Positions 36,135 through 44,956 of a stretch of 64,000 nt of DNA are shown one piece after another. The notes beneath the pieces are model-generated. The model did no database searches. It was not told the DNA's origin and saw only the letters and a list, made by a program, of their open reading frames with translations. A program made the position numbers and the translations under genes. Position 1 is the stretch's first letter. Every line of letters starts with the position of its first letter. This DNA is from Pseudomonadota bacterium (GTDB lineage: Bacteria > Pseudomonadota > Alphaproteobacteria > Rhizobiales > Rhizobiaceae), in NCBI GenBank assembly GCA_023399465.1, contig JAEWPB010000037.1:1-64000 (forward strand). Reading direction: 5' to 3'.

Positions 36135-38578
36135 GCAAGGCCATTCCCGCGAAGGCACGCGTAGTCATCATCGGCGGTGGGGTATCCGGCTGCTCGGTCG
36201 CCTATCACCTCGCCAAGCTCGGCTGGACCGACGTCGTGCTGCTCGAGCGCAAGCAGTTGACCTCGGGCACCACCTGGCATGCGGCCGGCCTGATCGGGCA
36301 GCTGCGTGCCTCCCAGAACATGACGCGGCTCGCGAAATATTCCGCCGACCTCTACGTCAAGCTGGAGGCCGAGACCGGCATTGCCACCGGCATGCGCCAG
36401 AACGGCTCGATCACCGTTGCGCTGACCGACGAGCGCAAGGAAGAGATCTACCGGCAGGCGTCGCTTGCCCGTGCCTTCAATGTCGACGTGCGCGAGATCA
36501 CGCCGTCGGAGGTCAAGGAGATGTACCCGCATCTCAACGTCTCGGACGTGAAGGCTGCCGTGCACCTGCCGCTCGATGGACAGTGCGACCCGGCGAACAT
36601 CGCCATGGCGCTTGCCAAGGGCGCCCGCCAGAACGGCGCGACGATCATCGAGGGCGTCAAGGTTACCGCCGTTCACAAGAAGGATGGCCGGGTGACCGGC
36701 GTCTCCTGCGAGCAGAATGGCGAGAGCTACACGATCGAGGCCGACCATGTCGTCAACGCCGCCGGCATGTGGGGACGCGAACTCGGCCGCATGTCGGGCG
36801 TTACCGTGCCGTTGCATGCCTGCGAGCATTTCTACATCGTGACGGAGGCGGTGCCGGGGCTGAAGCAGTTGCCGGTGCTGCGGGTTCCCGACGAATGCGC
36901 CTACTACAAGGAAGATGCCGGCAAGATGCTGCTCGGCGCCTTCGAGCCGGTCGCCAAGCCCTGGGGCATGGACGGCATCCGCGAGGACTTCTGCTTCGAC
37001 CAGCTGCCGGAGGATTTCGACCACTTCGCGCCGATCCTCGAAAAGGCGGTCAACCGCATGCCGATGCTGGAGACCGCCGGCATCCACACCTTCTTCAACG
37101 GCCCCGAAAGCTTCACGCCTGATGATCGCTACTATCTCGGCGAGGCGCCGGAGCTGAAGGGCTACTGGGTTGCCGCCGGCTACAATTCCATCGGCATCGT
37201 CTCGTCGGGCGGCGCCGGCATGGCGCTTGCGCAGTGGATGAATGACGGCGAGCCGCCCTTCGATCTCTGGGAAGTGGATATCCGCCGCGCCCAGCCGTTC
37301 CAGAAGAACCGCTCCTATCTCAAGGAGCGCGTGTCGGAGACGCTCGGGCTCCTCTATGCCGATCATTTCCCCTATCGCCAGATGGCGACCTCGCGCGGTA
37401 TCCGCCGCACGCCGCTGCATGAGCACCTGAAGGCCCGCGGCGCCGTCTTCGGCGAAGTCGCCGGCTGGGAGCGCGCCAACTGGTTTGCCAGGGACGGCCA
37501 GGAGCGTGAATACAAGTACAGCTGGAAGCGCCAGAACTGGTTCGAGAACCAGCGCGACGAGCACCTTGCCGTTCGCAACGGCGTCGGCTTCTTCGACATG
37601 ACCTCCTTCGGCAAGATCCGGGTGGAGGGGCGCGACGCGCTCGCTTTCCTGCAGCGGCTCTGCGCCAACCAGATGGATGTCGAGCCGGGCCGGATCGTCT
37701 ATACCCAGATGCTGAACGCCCGCGGCGGCATCGAAAGCGACCTGACGGTCACCCGTCTTTCCGAGACGGCGTTCTTCCTCGTGGTTCCGGGCGCGACGTT
37801 GCAGCGTGACCTTGCCTGGCTGCGCAAGCATGTCGAGGACGAGTTCGTCGTCATCACCGACGTGACCGCTGCCGAAAGCGTTCTCTGCATCATGGGGCCG
37901 AAGGCCCGCGAACTGATGCAGAAGGTCAGCCCGAACGACTTCTCCAACGCTGCCCATCCCTTCGGCACGGCCCGCGAGATCGAGATCGGCATGGGGCTGG
38001 CCCGCGCCCATCGCGTCACCTATGTCGGCGAACTCGGCTGGGAACTCTACGTTTCGTCCGACCAGACGGCGCATGTCTTCGAAACGCTGGAAGCGGCCGG
38101 GGTGGATGTGGGCCTCAAGCTCTGCGGTCTCCACACGCTCGACAGTTGCCGTATCGAGAAGGCCTTCCGCCACTTCGGCCATGACATCACCGACGAGGAT
38201 CACGTGCTGGAAGCCGGCCTCGGCTTTGCGGTGAAGACGGGCAAGGGCGATTTCATCGGCCGCGATGCGGTGCTGAGGAAGCAGGAAAAGGGCCTCAAGC
38301 GCCGGCTGGTGCAGTTCAGGCTCGCCGACGCCGAGCCGCTGTTGTTCCACAACGAAGCCGTGGTGCGCGACGGCAAGATCGTCTCGATCATCACCTCGGG
38401 CAATTACGGCCACCATCTCGGCGGCGCCATCGGGCTTGGCTACGTGCCCTGCGAGGGCGAGAGCGAGGCCGAGGTGCTGGCATCGAACTACGAAATAGAG
38501 ATCGCCGGTGTGCGGGTCAAGGCGGAGGCTTCGCTGAAGCCGATGTACGATCCGAAGGCGGAGCGGGTGCGGGGCTGA
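36131..38578 (+). CDS. Dimethylglycine/sarcosine dehydrogenase-like flavoprotein with GcvT domain (copy 2)
   Basis: This is a paralogue of the preceding gene with exactly the same length (815 residues). It has VVIIGGGVSGCSVAYHL at residues 11-27, TTWHAAG with His50 as probable covalent FAD site, and a C-terminal GcvT half (ARGGIESDLTVTRL, YVGELGWELYVS, GDFIGRDAVL). The active-site neighbourhood after the His differs from copy 1 (LIGQLRASQNMT versus NVPTFSSSWSIM), so the two may act on successive methylation states or form a heteromer. It shares an ATGA overlap with copy 1 and is followed by the MttB gene after 27 bases. Confidence 0.85.
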   Translation: MSKAIPAKARVVIIGGGVSGCSVAYHLAKLGWTDVVLLERKQLTSGTTWHAAGLIGQLRASQNMTRLAKYSADLYVKLEAETGIATGMRQNGSITVALTDERKEEIYRQASLARAFNVDVREITPSEVKEMYPHLNVSDVKAAVHLPLDGQCDPANIAMALAKGARQNGATIIEGVKVTAVHKKDGRVTGVSCEQNGESYTIEADHVVNAAGMWGRELGRMSGVTVPLHACEHFYIVTEAVPGLKQLPVLRVPDECAYYKEDAGKMLLGAFEPVAKPWGMDGIREDFCFDQLPEDFDHFAPILEKAVNRMPMLETAGIHTFFNGPESFTPDDRYYLGEAPELKGYWVAAGYNSIGIVSSGGAGMALAQWMNDGEPPFDLWEVDIRRAQPFQKNRSYLKERVSETLGLLYADHFPYRQMATSRGIRRTPLHEHLKARGAVFGEVAGWERANWFARDGQEREYKYSWKRQNWFENQRDEHLAVRNGVGFFDMTSFGKIRVEGRDALAFLQRLCANQMDVEPGRIVYTQMLNARGGIESDLTVTRLSETAFFLVVPGATLQRDLAWLRKHVEDEFVVITDVTAAESVLCIMGPKARELMQKVSPNDFSNAAHPFGTAREIEIGMGLARAHRVTYVGELGWELYVSSDQTAHVFETLEAAGVDVGLKLCGLHTLDSCRIEKAFRHFGHDITDEDHVLEAGLGFAVKTGKGDFIGRDAVLRKQEKGLKRRLVQFRLADAEPLLFHNEAVVRDGKIVSIITSGNYGHHLGGAIGLGYVPCEGESEAEVLASNYEIEIAGVRVKAEASLKPMYDPKAERVRG

Positions 38579-38605
38579 TCTGCAGCCTTCAAGGGAGGAA
38601 CGGCA

Positions 38606-40150
38606 ATGGCAGAAGAAAGTGCAGTCGCGGGGTCAAGACGGGCCGGAGGCCGGGCGGCGCGTGTCGCCGCGCGCGCGGCCCCGCTTGCGGACAATCTTCG
38701 GCCGATCCGTCCGGGCCTGTCGGGTGGGCAATACAAGCCGCTGACGGAAGCGGGCGTCAAGCGCATCCATGAAGCGGCGCTCGAAGCGCTCGAGGTCATC
38801 GGCCTGTCGCAGGCGCCCCAATCCGGTATCGATATCATGACCCGGGCCGGCGCGATCCTCGGAGACGATGGCCGGCTCCGGTTTCCCCGCGCACTGGTCG
38901 AGGATATGCTCGCCGTTGCCGCCCGCGACATCACGCTCCACGGCCGCGACCCGAAACACGACATGGAACTGACCGGCACGCGCACCTATTTCGGCACGGC
39001 CGGCGCTGCCGTCCACGTCGTCGATGTCGAAACGCGGCAGTATCGCGAATCCACCTCGAAGGACCTGCTGGCCGCCTCCAGGCTCGTTCACCATCTCGAC
39101 AACATCCATTTCTTCCAGCGCGCCATGGTCTGCCGCGACGTGCCTGATAATTTCGACATGGACATGAACACGCTCTATGCCTGCTGCGCGGGCACGACGA
39201 AACATGTCGGCACCAGCTTCTCCGATCCGGCGCATGTCGCCGGCGGCTTCGACATGCTGCACATGATCGCCGGCGGCGAGGACAAGTGGCGGGCTCGGCC
39301 CTTCGTCTCCAATTCCAACTGCTTCGTCGTGCCGCCGATGAAGTTCGCGACGGAAAGCTGCGAGACGATGGAGCACTGCATCCGCGAGGGCATGCCGGTG
39401 CTGCTGCTCTCGGCGGGACAGGCGGGCGCCACCGCGCCGCCGGCACTCGCCACGGCGATCGTGCAGGCGGTCGCCGAGTGTCTGGCGGGCGTCGTCTATG
39501 TCAACGCGATGTCTCCGGGCTTTCCGGCGATCTTCGGCACCTGGCCTTTCGTCTCGGACCTGCGCACCGGCGCGATGTCGGGGGGCTCGGGCGAGCAGGG
39601 CCTCTTGTCTGCCGGCTGCGCCCAGATGCACCAGTTCTACGGCCTGCCGGGCGGCGCCGCGGGCGGCATGTCGGATTCCAAGCTGCCCGACATGCAGGCC
39701 GGCTGGGAGCAGGGGATCCTCAATGTCATGGCCGGCCTCTCCGGCCTCAACATGGTCTATGAGGCGGTCGGCATGCATGCCTCGCTGCTCGGCTTCTGCC
39801 TGGAATCGCTTGTCCTTGGCGACGATCTTCTCGGCCAGGTGCAGCGCTGCGTGCGCGGCATCGAAGTGACCGAAGATTCCGTCTCGATCGAGACCATACG
39901 CTCTGTCTGCCTCGACGGCCCCGGACACTATCTCGGTCATGACCAGACGCTTGCGCTGATGCAGACGGAGTATGTCTATCCGCAGGTCGCCGATCGCACG
40001 AGCCCCAAGGAATGGGCCGAGCTCGGTCGCCCCGATCTCGTGCAGAAGGCAATCGAACGGAAGAACCGCATCCTGCGCGACGCGGCTCCCACCATGATCG
40101 ATCCGGCCGCAGACCGGGCAATTCGCGAGAAATTCGAGATTTACTGCTGA
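38606..40150 (+). CDS. MttB-family (trimethylamine methyltransferase-like) protein without pyrrolysine
   Basis: This 514-residue protein belongs to the MttB superfamily (TIM barrel; KPLTEAGVKRIHEAALEALEVIGL near residue 45, LLLSAGQAGATAPP, AMSGGSGEQGLLSAG). The frame contains no internal TAG, so it is of the non-pyrrolysine type, whose studied members (for example MtgB) demethylate glycine betaine and related quaternary amines onto a corrinoid protein. About 35 N-terminal residues are Arg/Ala-rich and poorly conserved. No corrinoid protein or reactivating enzyme is encoded in this window. It sits between the flavoproteins and the Rieske gene. Confidence 0.85.
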   Translation: MAEESAVAGSRRAGGRAARVAARAAPLADNLRPIRPGLSGGQYKPLTEAGVKRIHEAALEALEVIGLSQAPQSGIDIMTRAGAILGDDGRLRFPRALVEDMLAVAARDITLHGRDPKHDMELTGTRTYFGTAGAAVHVVDVETRQYRESTSKDLLAASRLVHHLDNIHFFQRAMVCRDVPDNFDMDMNTLYACCAGTTKHVGTSFSDPAHVAGGFDMLHMIAGGEDKWRARPFVSNSNCFVVPPMKFATESCETMEHCIREGMPVLLLSAGQAGATAPPALATAIVQAVAECLAGVVYVNAMSPGFPAIFGTWPFVSDLRTGAMSGGSGEQGLLSAGCAQMHQFYGLPGGAAGGMSDSKLPDMQAGWEQGILNVMAGLSGLNMVYEAVGMHASLLGFCLESLVLGDDLLGQVQRCVRGIEVTEDSVSIETIRSVCLDGPGHYLGHDQTLALMQTEYVYPQVADRTSPKEWAELGRPDLVQKAIERKNRILRDAAPTMIDPAADRAIREKFEIYC

Positions 40151-40176
40151 CCCCCCAAGACCGCCAGGACACATCC

Positions 40177-41409
40177 ATGCTCAACATCACCGCCACTGCC
40201 GACGGTCCCGTTCACCCGGATCGGATCGATGAACTCGTCGCCGCGCACCAGCCGGGCTACGGCCTTGCCCGGCCGTTCTATCATGACCAGGACATCTACG
40301 AGCGCGATCTCGAGCGGGTGTTCCGGCGCCACTGGCACTTCATCGCCCATGAGAGCGTCATTCCCAACGTGAACGACTTCGAGGTCTTCCGGCTGGCGGC
40401 CGAGCAGGTGATCCTCACCCGCGTCGCCGACGGATCGATCCACGCGATGCTCAACGTCTGTCGTCACCGCGGCGCGGAGGTCTGCACCAAGGACAAGGGC
40501 AATGCCCGCGCGTTCGTCTGTCCCTATCACGCCTGGACCTATTCCAACGACGGCGCGCTCAAGGCCGCCCGCCTGATGCCGAAGGAGTTCAAGCGCGAGG
40601 ACCACGGGCTGAAGAAGCTGCATGTCCGAGTCGTCGAGGGGCTGATCTTCATTTCCTTCGCAAAGCAGCCGCTCGATTTCTCCGAGGTCGAGAACCTGCT
40701 CCATGCCACCTGCGGCCAGTACGGCTGGGCAAGCGCCAAGGTTGCCCATCGGCAATCCTACCCGGTCGATGCCAACTGGAAGCTCGCGGTCGAGAATTAC
40801 GTCGAGTGCTATCACTGCGGCCCGGCCCATCCGGAATATTCCGAAACCCATGCGCTCGAACAGCCGCTGCACATGATCGAGGAATTGAACGCCAAGATGG
40901 AGGCCCGCACCTGCGCGCTCGGCATCGAGGTCGGCTCCGGCAACCACTGGCAGACGTCGCGTGAGGGCAGGGAAGCGATCCATGCCTTCCGTTACGCCCT
41001 TTACGACGGCGTCAAGACCGGCAGCAAGGACGGCCAGCCGCTGGCGCCGCTGATGGGCCGCTTCAGCGATTTCGACGGCGGCGTGACCTCGATCCACCTC
41101 GGCGGCACGTCCTTCCTCGTCTGCTATGCCGACCACGGCATGATCTACCGCTTCATCCCGAAGACGGCGGAAACCTGCGAGATGGAACTGATCTGGCTCG
41201 TCGACGGCAAGGCGGAGGAGGGGAAGGACTACGACCTCGAAAAGCTCGTCTGGCTGTGGACGGTGACAACGGACGAGGACAAGGCGATCATCGAGCACAC
41301 TGCCCGCGGTGTGCGCTCGCACTTTTATGTTCCGGGCCCGATCGCGCCGATGGAGGCGAACGAGCTTCGCTACATCGACTGGTATCTCAACGAGATCAGC
41401 CGGCCGTGA
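40177..41409 (+). CDS. Rieske non-heme iron oxygenase (GbcA/stachydrine-demethylase-like)
   Basis: This 410-residue oxygenase alpha subunit has a Rieske [2Fe-2S] site Cys95-x-His97-x17-Cys115-x2-His118 (CRHRGAEV to CPYHAW) and a mononuclear iron site in VECYHCGPAH with His213 and His218, bridged by Glu210. This branch includes N-demethylases of glycine betaine, proline betaine and carnitine-like compounds. The ATG at 40177 follows AGGAC. It ends the cluster before a bidirectional terminator. No ferredoxin reductase partner is encoded nearby, so electrons must come from elsewhere. Confidence 0.85.
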   Translation: MLNITATADGPVHPDRIDELVAAHQPGYGLARPFYHDQDIYERDLERVFRRHWHFIAHESVIPNVNDFEVFRLAAEQVILTRVADGSIHAMLNVCRHRGAEVCTKDKGNARAFVCPYHAWTYSNDGALKAARLMPKEFKREDHGLKKLHVRVVEGLIFISFAKQPLDFSEVENLLHATCGQYGWASAKVAHRQSYPVDANWKLAVENYVECYHCGPAHPEYSETHALEQPLHMIEELNAKMEARTCALGIEVGSGNHWQTSREGREAIHAFRYALYDGVKTGSKDGQPLAPLMGRFSDFDGGVTSIHLGGTSFLVCYADHGMIYRFIPKTAETCEMELIWLVDGKAEEGKDYDLEKLVWLWTVTTDEDKAIIEHTARGVRSHFYVPGPIAPMEANELRYIDWYLNEISRP

Positions 41410-41451
41410 CGGCAAGACGCGCCTGACGCGTCAATACTGAAGGATTGTCTG

Positions 41452-41477
41452 AAGGGCAGGACATCGGTCCTGCCCTT
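41452..41477. terminator. Bidirectional terminator between the Rieske gene and sitD
   Basis: A perfect 11-bp stem (AAGGGCAGGAC 41452-41462, GTCCTGCCCTT 41467-41477) with the 4-base loop ATCG lies in the 74-base gap between two convergent operons. The T tail on the plus strand is weak (TTGCTGTTT). Confidence 0.75.
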
Positions 41478-41483
41478 GCTGTT

Positions 41484-42329
41484 TCAGGCGCCGGTGGTGG
41501 TGACCCGGCGTGCCTGCAGCGTGACGCGGATGAAGGCGGCAATGAAGGTGATGCTCATCAGCAGCACGATCGTCGGTGCCGGCGCGCTGTCGATGAAGAA
41601 GCTCAGATAGATGCCGGCGATCGAGGCGCCGACAGCAATCGCCACCGCGGTCGCCAGCATGGCGGCAAAGCGGCGCGTCAGCAGGAAGGCGATTGCCCCC
41701 GGACCGACCAGCATGGCGACCGACAGGATGATGCCCACCGCCTTCAGCGCGCCGACCACGGTCAGCGACAGGATGGCCAGCAGCCCGTAATGCAGCAGCC
41801 GGACCGGCAGGCCGATGGCGCGCGCATGTTGCGCGTCGAAGGCGTTGACCAGCAGGTCCTTGCGCTTCAACAGCAGGAAGCCCGTCGCAACAAGAGCGAT
41901 GATCGCCGTCTGGATCAGGTCTTCGGGCAGGATGCCGAGCATGTCGCCGAAGAGGATGTGATCAAGGTGGACATCGCTCTGCACCTTGACGTAGAGCACC
42001 ATGCCGAGCCCGAACATGCCGGAGAAGACGATGCCGAGCACGGTATCTTCCTTGATGCGGCTGTTTTCCTTGAGGAAGCCGGTGGCGATGGCGCAGAACA
42101 GGCCGGCGGCGAAGGCGCCGAGCGCCAGCGGCAGGTTGACCATGTAGGCGATGACGATGCCGGGCAGTACGGCATGGGAGACCGCGTCGCCCATCAGCGA
42201 CCAGCCCTTCAGCACCAGAAAACAGGAAAGCAGCGCCATCGGCACGGCAATCATCAGGGTGATCAGGAAAGCCGACTGCATGAACGGCAGCTGGAACGGC
42301 AGGATGGCGAGTTCGAGGAAATCGTTCAT
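41484..42329 (-). CDS. sitD: Manganese/iron ABC transporter permease SitD
   Basis: This 281-residue inner-membrane protein of the ABC-3 (metal) permease family has about eight helices. Hallmarks are LVLKGWSLMGDAVSHAVLPGI near residue 40 and VGALKAVGIILSVAMLVGPGA in the second half. Its ATG overlaps the sitC stop (ATGA at 42326-42329). It is the last gene of sitABCD. Confidence 0.9.
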   Translation of the reverse strand: MNDFLELAILPFQLPFMQSAFLITLMIAVPMALLSCFLVLKGWSLMGDAVSHAVLPGIVIAYMVNLPLALGAFAAGLFCAIATGFLKENSRIKEDTVLGIVFSGMFGLGMVLYVKVQSDVHLDHILFGDMLGILPEDLIQTAIIALVATGFLLLKRKDLLVNAFDAQHARAIGLPVRLLHYGLLAILSLTVVGALKAVGIILSVAMLVGPGAIAFLLTRRFAAMLATAVAIAVGASIAGIYLSFFIDSAPAPTIVLLMSITFIAAFIRVTLQARRVTTTGA

Positions 42330-43186
42330 GGCGTGGCCTCCAGGGAGGCGCGTGCCTTGCGACGGGCTGCCAGCATTCCGTGTTTCGGCGCAAAGACGAA
42401 AGCCAGGAGGAACAGCGCGGTCTGCAGAACCACGATGATGCCGCCGGTCGCGCCGTCGAGGAAGTAGCTGATATAGGCGCCGACAAAGCTTGTAATCGCG
42501 CCGATCGAGAAGCCGAGCACGATCAGTCGTTGGAAGCGGTCGGTCAAAAGATAGGCCGTCGCCCCGGGTGTGACGACCATGGCGATCACCAGGAACGCGC
42601 CGACGGTTTGCAGCGCGGCGACGGTGGAAGCGGCGAGCAGGGTGAAGAACAGGATCTTCAGGGCATCCGGTCTAAGCCCGATCGTCCGGGCGTGGTTCTC
42701 ATCAAAGAAGGTGACCATGAGGTCCTTCCACTTCACCGCCAGGATCGCCAGGCTGATGCCGCCGATCAGCACGAGCTGCAGCGTGTCTTCCGGGGTGATG
42801 GCAAGGATGTTGCCGAGCACGATGGTCTGGATGTTCACCGAGGTGGGCGACAACGACACCATGAACAGGCCAAGGCCGAAGAACGAGGTGAAGATCAGGC
42901 CGATGATGGCGTCTTCCTTGAGCTTGGTTTTCTGGCTGAGAAACAGCATGGCCCCGGCGGCAAGGCCGCCCGACAGGAAGGCGCCGAGCGCAAACGGCAG
43001 GCCGAGCATGTAGGCGCCGGCCACGCCGGGCACGATCGCATGCGAGAGCGCATCGCCGATCAGCGACCAGCCCTTGAGCATCAGATAGGCCGAGAGAAAT
43101 CCGCAGACCCCGCCGACAAGTGCGCTGACCCACATGGCATTGACCATGTAGCCGTAGGAAAAGGGTTCAAGGAGAGTGGCGATCAT
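42326..43186 (-). CDS. sitC: Manganese/iron ABC transporter permease SitC
   Basis: This 286-residue metal-type ABC permease is paralogous to SitD, with LMLKGWSLIGDALSHAIVPGV and VGAFLVIAMVVTPGATAYLL. I start it at the ATG at 43186, preceded by GGAGA; the in-frame codon at 43213 would lengthen the overlap with sitB. As chosen, the start lies 20 bases inside the end of sitB. Confidence 0.88.
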   Translation of the reverse strand: MIATLLEPFSYGYMVNAMWVSALVGGVCGFLSAYLMLKGWSLIGDALSHAIVPGVAGAYMLGLPFALGAFLSGGLAAGAMLFLSQKTKLKEDAIIGLIFTSFFGLGLFMVSLSPTSVNIQTIVLGNILAITPEDTLQLVLIGGISLAILAVKWKDLMVTFFDENHARTIGLRPDALKILFFTLLAASTVAALQTVGAFLVIAMVVTPGATAYLLTDRFQRLIVLGFSIGAITSFVGAYISYFLDGATGGIIVVLQTALFLLAFVFAPKHGMLAARRKARASLEATP

Positions 43187-44048
43187 CGCTCTTTTCTCCG
43201 TTTCCGTCGCCATAAATGACGAAGGGGCGTTCGTCGTCGCTGATGACCTTCACCTTGCGCGGATCGGCGTCGTCGTGCAGCGCCGGTCCTTCCAGGATGA
43301 AGTGTCTGAGCACGCCGCCGAATGCATTCTCGAGATTTGCTTCGGTGAAGGTTTCTGCCGTCGGGCCGGAGGCGACCACGGTGCCTGCCTTGACGAACAC
43401 GGCGCGGTCGCAGAACTCGGGCACGCTGCCAAGATTGTGGGTCGAGACCAGCATGACGCGGCCCTCGTCCCGTAGCGCCTTGAGCAGCGTGATGATCTGC
43501 TCCTCGGTGGTGACGTCGACGCCGGTGAAGGGTTCGTCGAGAAGAATGACCTGCCCCTCCTGGGCGAGCGCGCGGGCAAGGAAGACGCGCTTGCGCTGGC
43601 CGCCGGAAAGCTCGCCGATCTGGCGCTTGCGGAAATCCTCCATGCCGACTCGCCTGAGGGCCTCGGCGACCATATCGCGGTCGTGCGCTGTGGGAATGCG
43701 CAGCCAGTTCATGTGGCCATAGCGGCCCATCATCACCACGTCCTCGACGAGCACGGGGAAGTTCCAGTCGACTTCCTCGCTTTGCGGCACGTAGGCGACC
43801 AGGTTCTTTCGAAGGGCTTCGCGGGCGGGAAGGCCAAGGATGGTGACCGAACCCTCGGCAAGAGGCAGGAAGCCCATGATCGACTTGAACAGGGTGGATT
43901 TTCCGCTGCCGTTTATCCCGACCAGTGCGGTGATCGTGCCCTTCGGCACACTGAAACTTGCCTTTCGCAACGCCGTATGGCCGTTGCGGTACGTCACGCT
44001 GACATTGTCGACGAAAAGACCCTGCTTGTTCGTCTTGCCCATTCTCAT
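43167..44048 (-). CDS. sitB: Manganese/iron ABC transporter ATPase SitB
   Basis: This 293-residue ATPase has Walker A GINGSGKST, Q-loop YVPQSEEVDW (a metal-type Q-loop), signature LSGGQRKRVFLARAL, Walker B VILLDEPFTGVD and the switch His in VSTHNL. Its ATG at 44048 overlaps the sitA stop in an ATGA arrangement. The last 25 or so residues are charged and variable. Confidence 0.9.
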   Translation of the reverse strand: MRMGKTNKQGLFVDNVSVTYRNGHTALRKASFSVPKGTITALVGINGSGKSTLFKSIMGFLPLAEGSVTILGLPAREALRKNLVAYVPQSEEVDWNFPVLVEDVVMMGRYGHMNWLRIPTAHDRDMVAEALRRVGMEDFRKRQIGELSGGQRKRVFLARALAQEGQVILLDEPFTGVDVTTEEQIITLLKALRDEGRVMLVSTHNLGSVPEFCDRAVFVKAGTVVASGPTAETFTEANLENAFGGVLRHFILEGPALHDDADPRKVKVISDDERPFVIYGDGNGEKSDDRHSP

Positions 44049-44935
44049 TTGGAGAGTCCCTTGGCAATCGTCCCGGTCGTGACCTTCAGGAGATCGAGAT
44101 AGGTCGGAACAGGACCGTCGGCTTCGCTGAGGGAGTCGACATAGAGGACACCGCCGTAGTTCGCCCCGGTCTCGGCGGCGACCTGTTTGGCGGGATCGGC
44201 GGATACGGTGCTTTCACTGAAGACGGCCTTTATGTGGTGCTCGCGAACCGCGTCAATCACCTTGCGTACCTGCTGCGGCGTGCCCTGCTGGTCGGCATTG
44301 ACCGGCCACAAGAAAAGCTCGTTGAGCCCGAAGTCGCGGGCAAGATAGCTGAAAGCCCCTTCGCTCGTCACCAGCCAGTGCTGGTCCTTGGGAAGCGCCG
44401 CCAGGGCCTCGCGGATCGGTGTCGCCGCCGCGCGGATCTCTTCCGAATAGGCTTTCGCATTGGCGGCATAGACGTCGGCATGTTCCGGATCGATATCGGA
44501 GAGCGCCTTGCGGATGTTGTCGACATAGATCAGCGCATTTTCCGGCGACATCCATGCGTGCGGGTTGGGCTTGCCCTCGTAGGCGCCGCCGCCGATGCTC
44601 ATCGGCTCGATACCGTCGCTGATGACGACGCTCGGGATGTCGCCGAGATTGGCGAGGAACTTCTCGAACCAGCGTTCCAGGTTGAGGCCGTTCCACAGCA
44701 CCAGATCCGCATCGCGCGCCTTGAGGATGTCGCGTGGCGTCGGCTGGTAGTTGTGGATCTCCGCCCCGGGCTTGGTGATGCTCTCCACTTCGGCGGCGTC
44801 GCCGGCGACATTGCGCGCCATGTCCGCAATGATCGTGAAAGTGGTGATGACCTTGGGCTTGTCGGCGGCATGCCCGGAATAGGCGAAAAGGAGGGCAAAA
44901 AGGGCTGCTGAAAGGGAAGTGATTCGAAGTGACAT
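44045..44935 (-). CDS. sitA: Manganese/iron-binding periplasmic protein SitA
   Basis: This 296-residue cluster A-I (metal) binding protein has a Sec signal (MSLRITSLSAALFALLFAYSGHA). The metal ligands are readable: His in GAEIHNYQP, His in PNPHAWMSP, Glu in FSESTVS and Asp in YVDSLSEADGP. The two His, one Glu and one Asp set, without a His-rich loop, favours Mn(II) or Fe(II) over Zn(II). Two near-identical boxes upstream suggest metal-dependent repression by Mur/Fur. Confidence 0.9.
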   Translation of the reverse strand: MSLRITSLSAALFALLFAYSGHAADKPKVITTFTIIADMARNVAGDAAEVESITKPGAEIHNYQPTPRDILKARDADLVLWNGLNLERWFEKFLANLGDIPSVVISDGIEPMSIGGGAYEGKPNPHAWMSPENALIYVDNIRKALSDIDPEHADVYAANAKAYSEEIRAAATPIREALAALPKDQHWLVTSEGAFSYLARDFGLNELFLWPVNADQQGTPQQVRKVIDAVREHHIKAVFSESTVSADPAKQVAAETGANYGGVLYVDSLSEADGPVPTYLDLLKVTTGTIAKGLSK

Positions 44936-44956
44936 CTAATGTCCCATTAACGGCTT

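Noticed and set aside
36056..38416. A 786-codon open frame on the minus strand antisense to the second DMGDH-like gene
   Set aside because: It is a codon-bias shadow of a high-GC gene: no ribosome binding site, His/Arg/Asp-rich composition and no recognisable domain.
38606..40150. Possible pyrrolysine-coding MttB gene
   Set aside because: The reading frame is open from start to stop with no in-frame TAG before the end.
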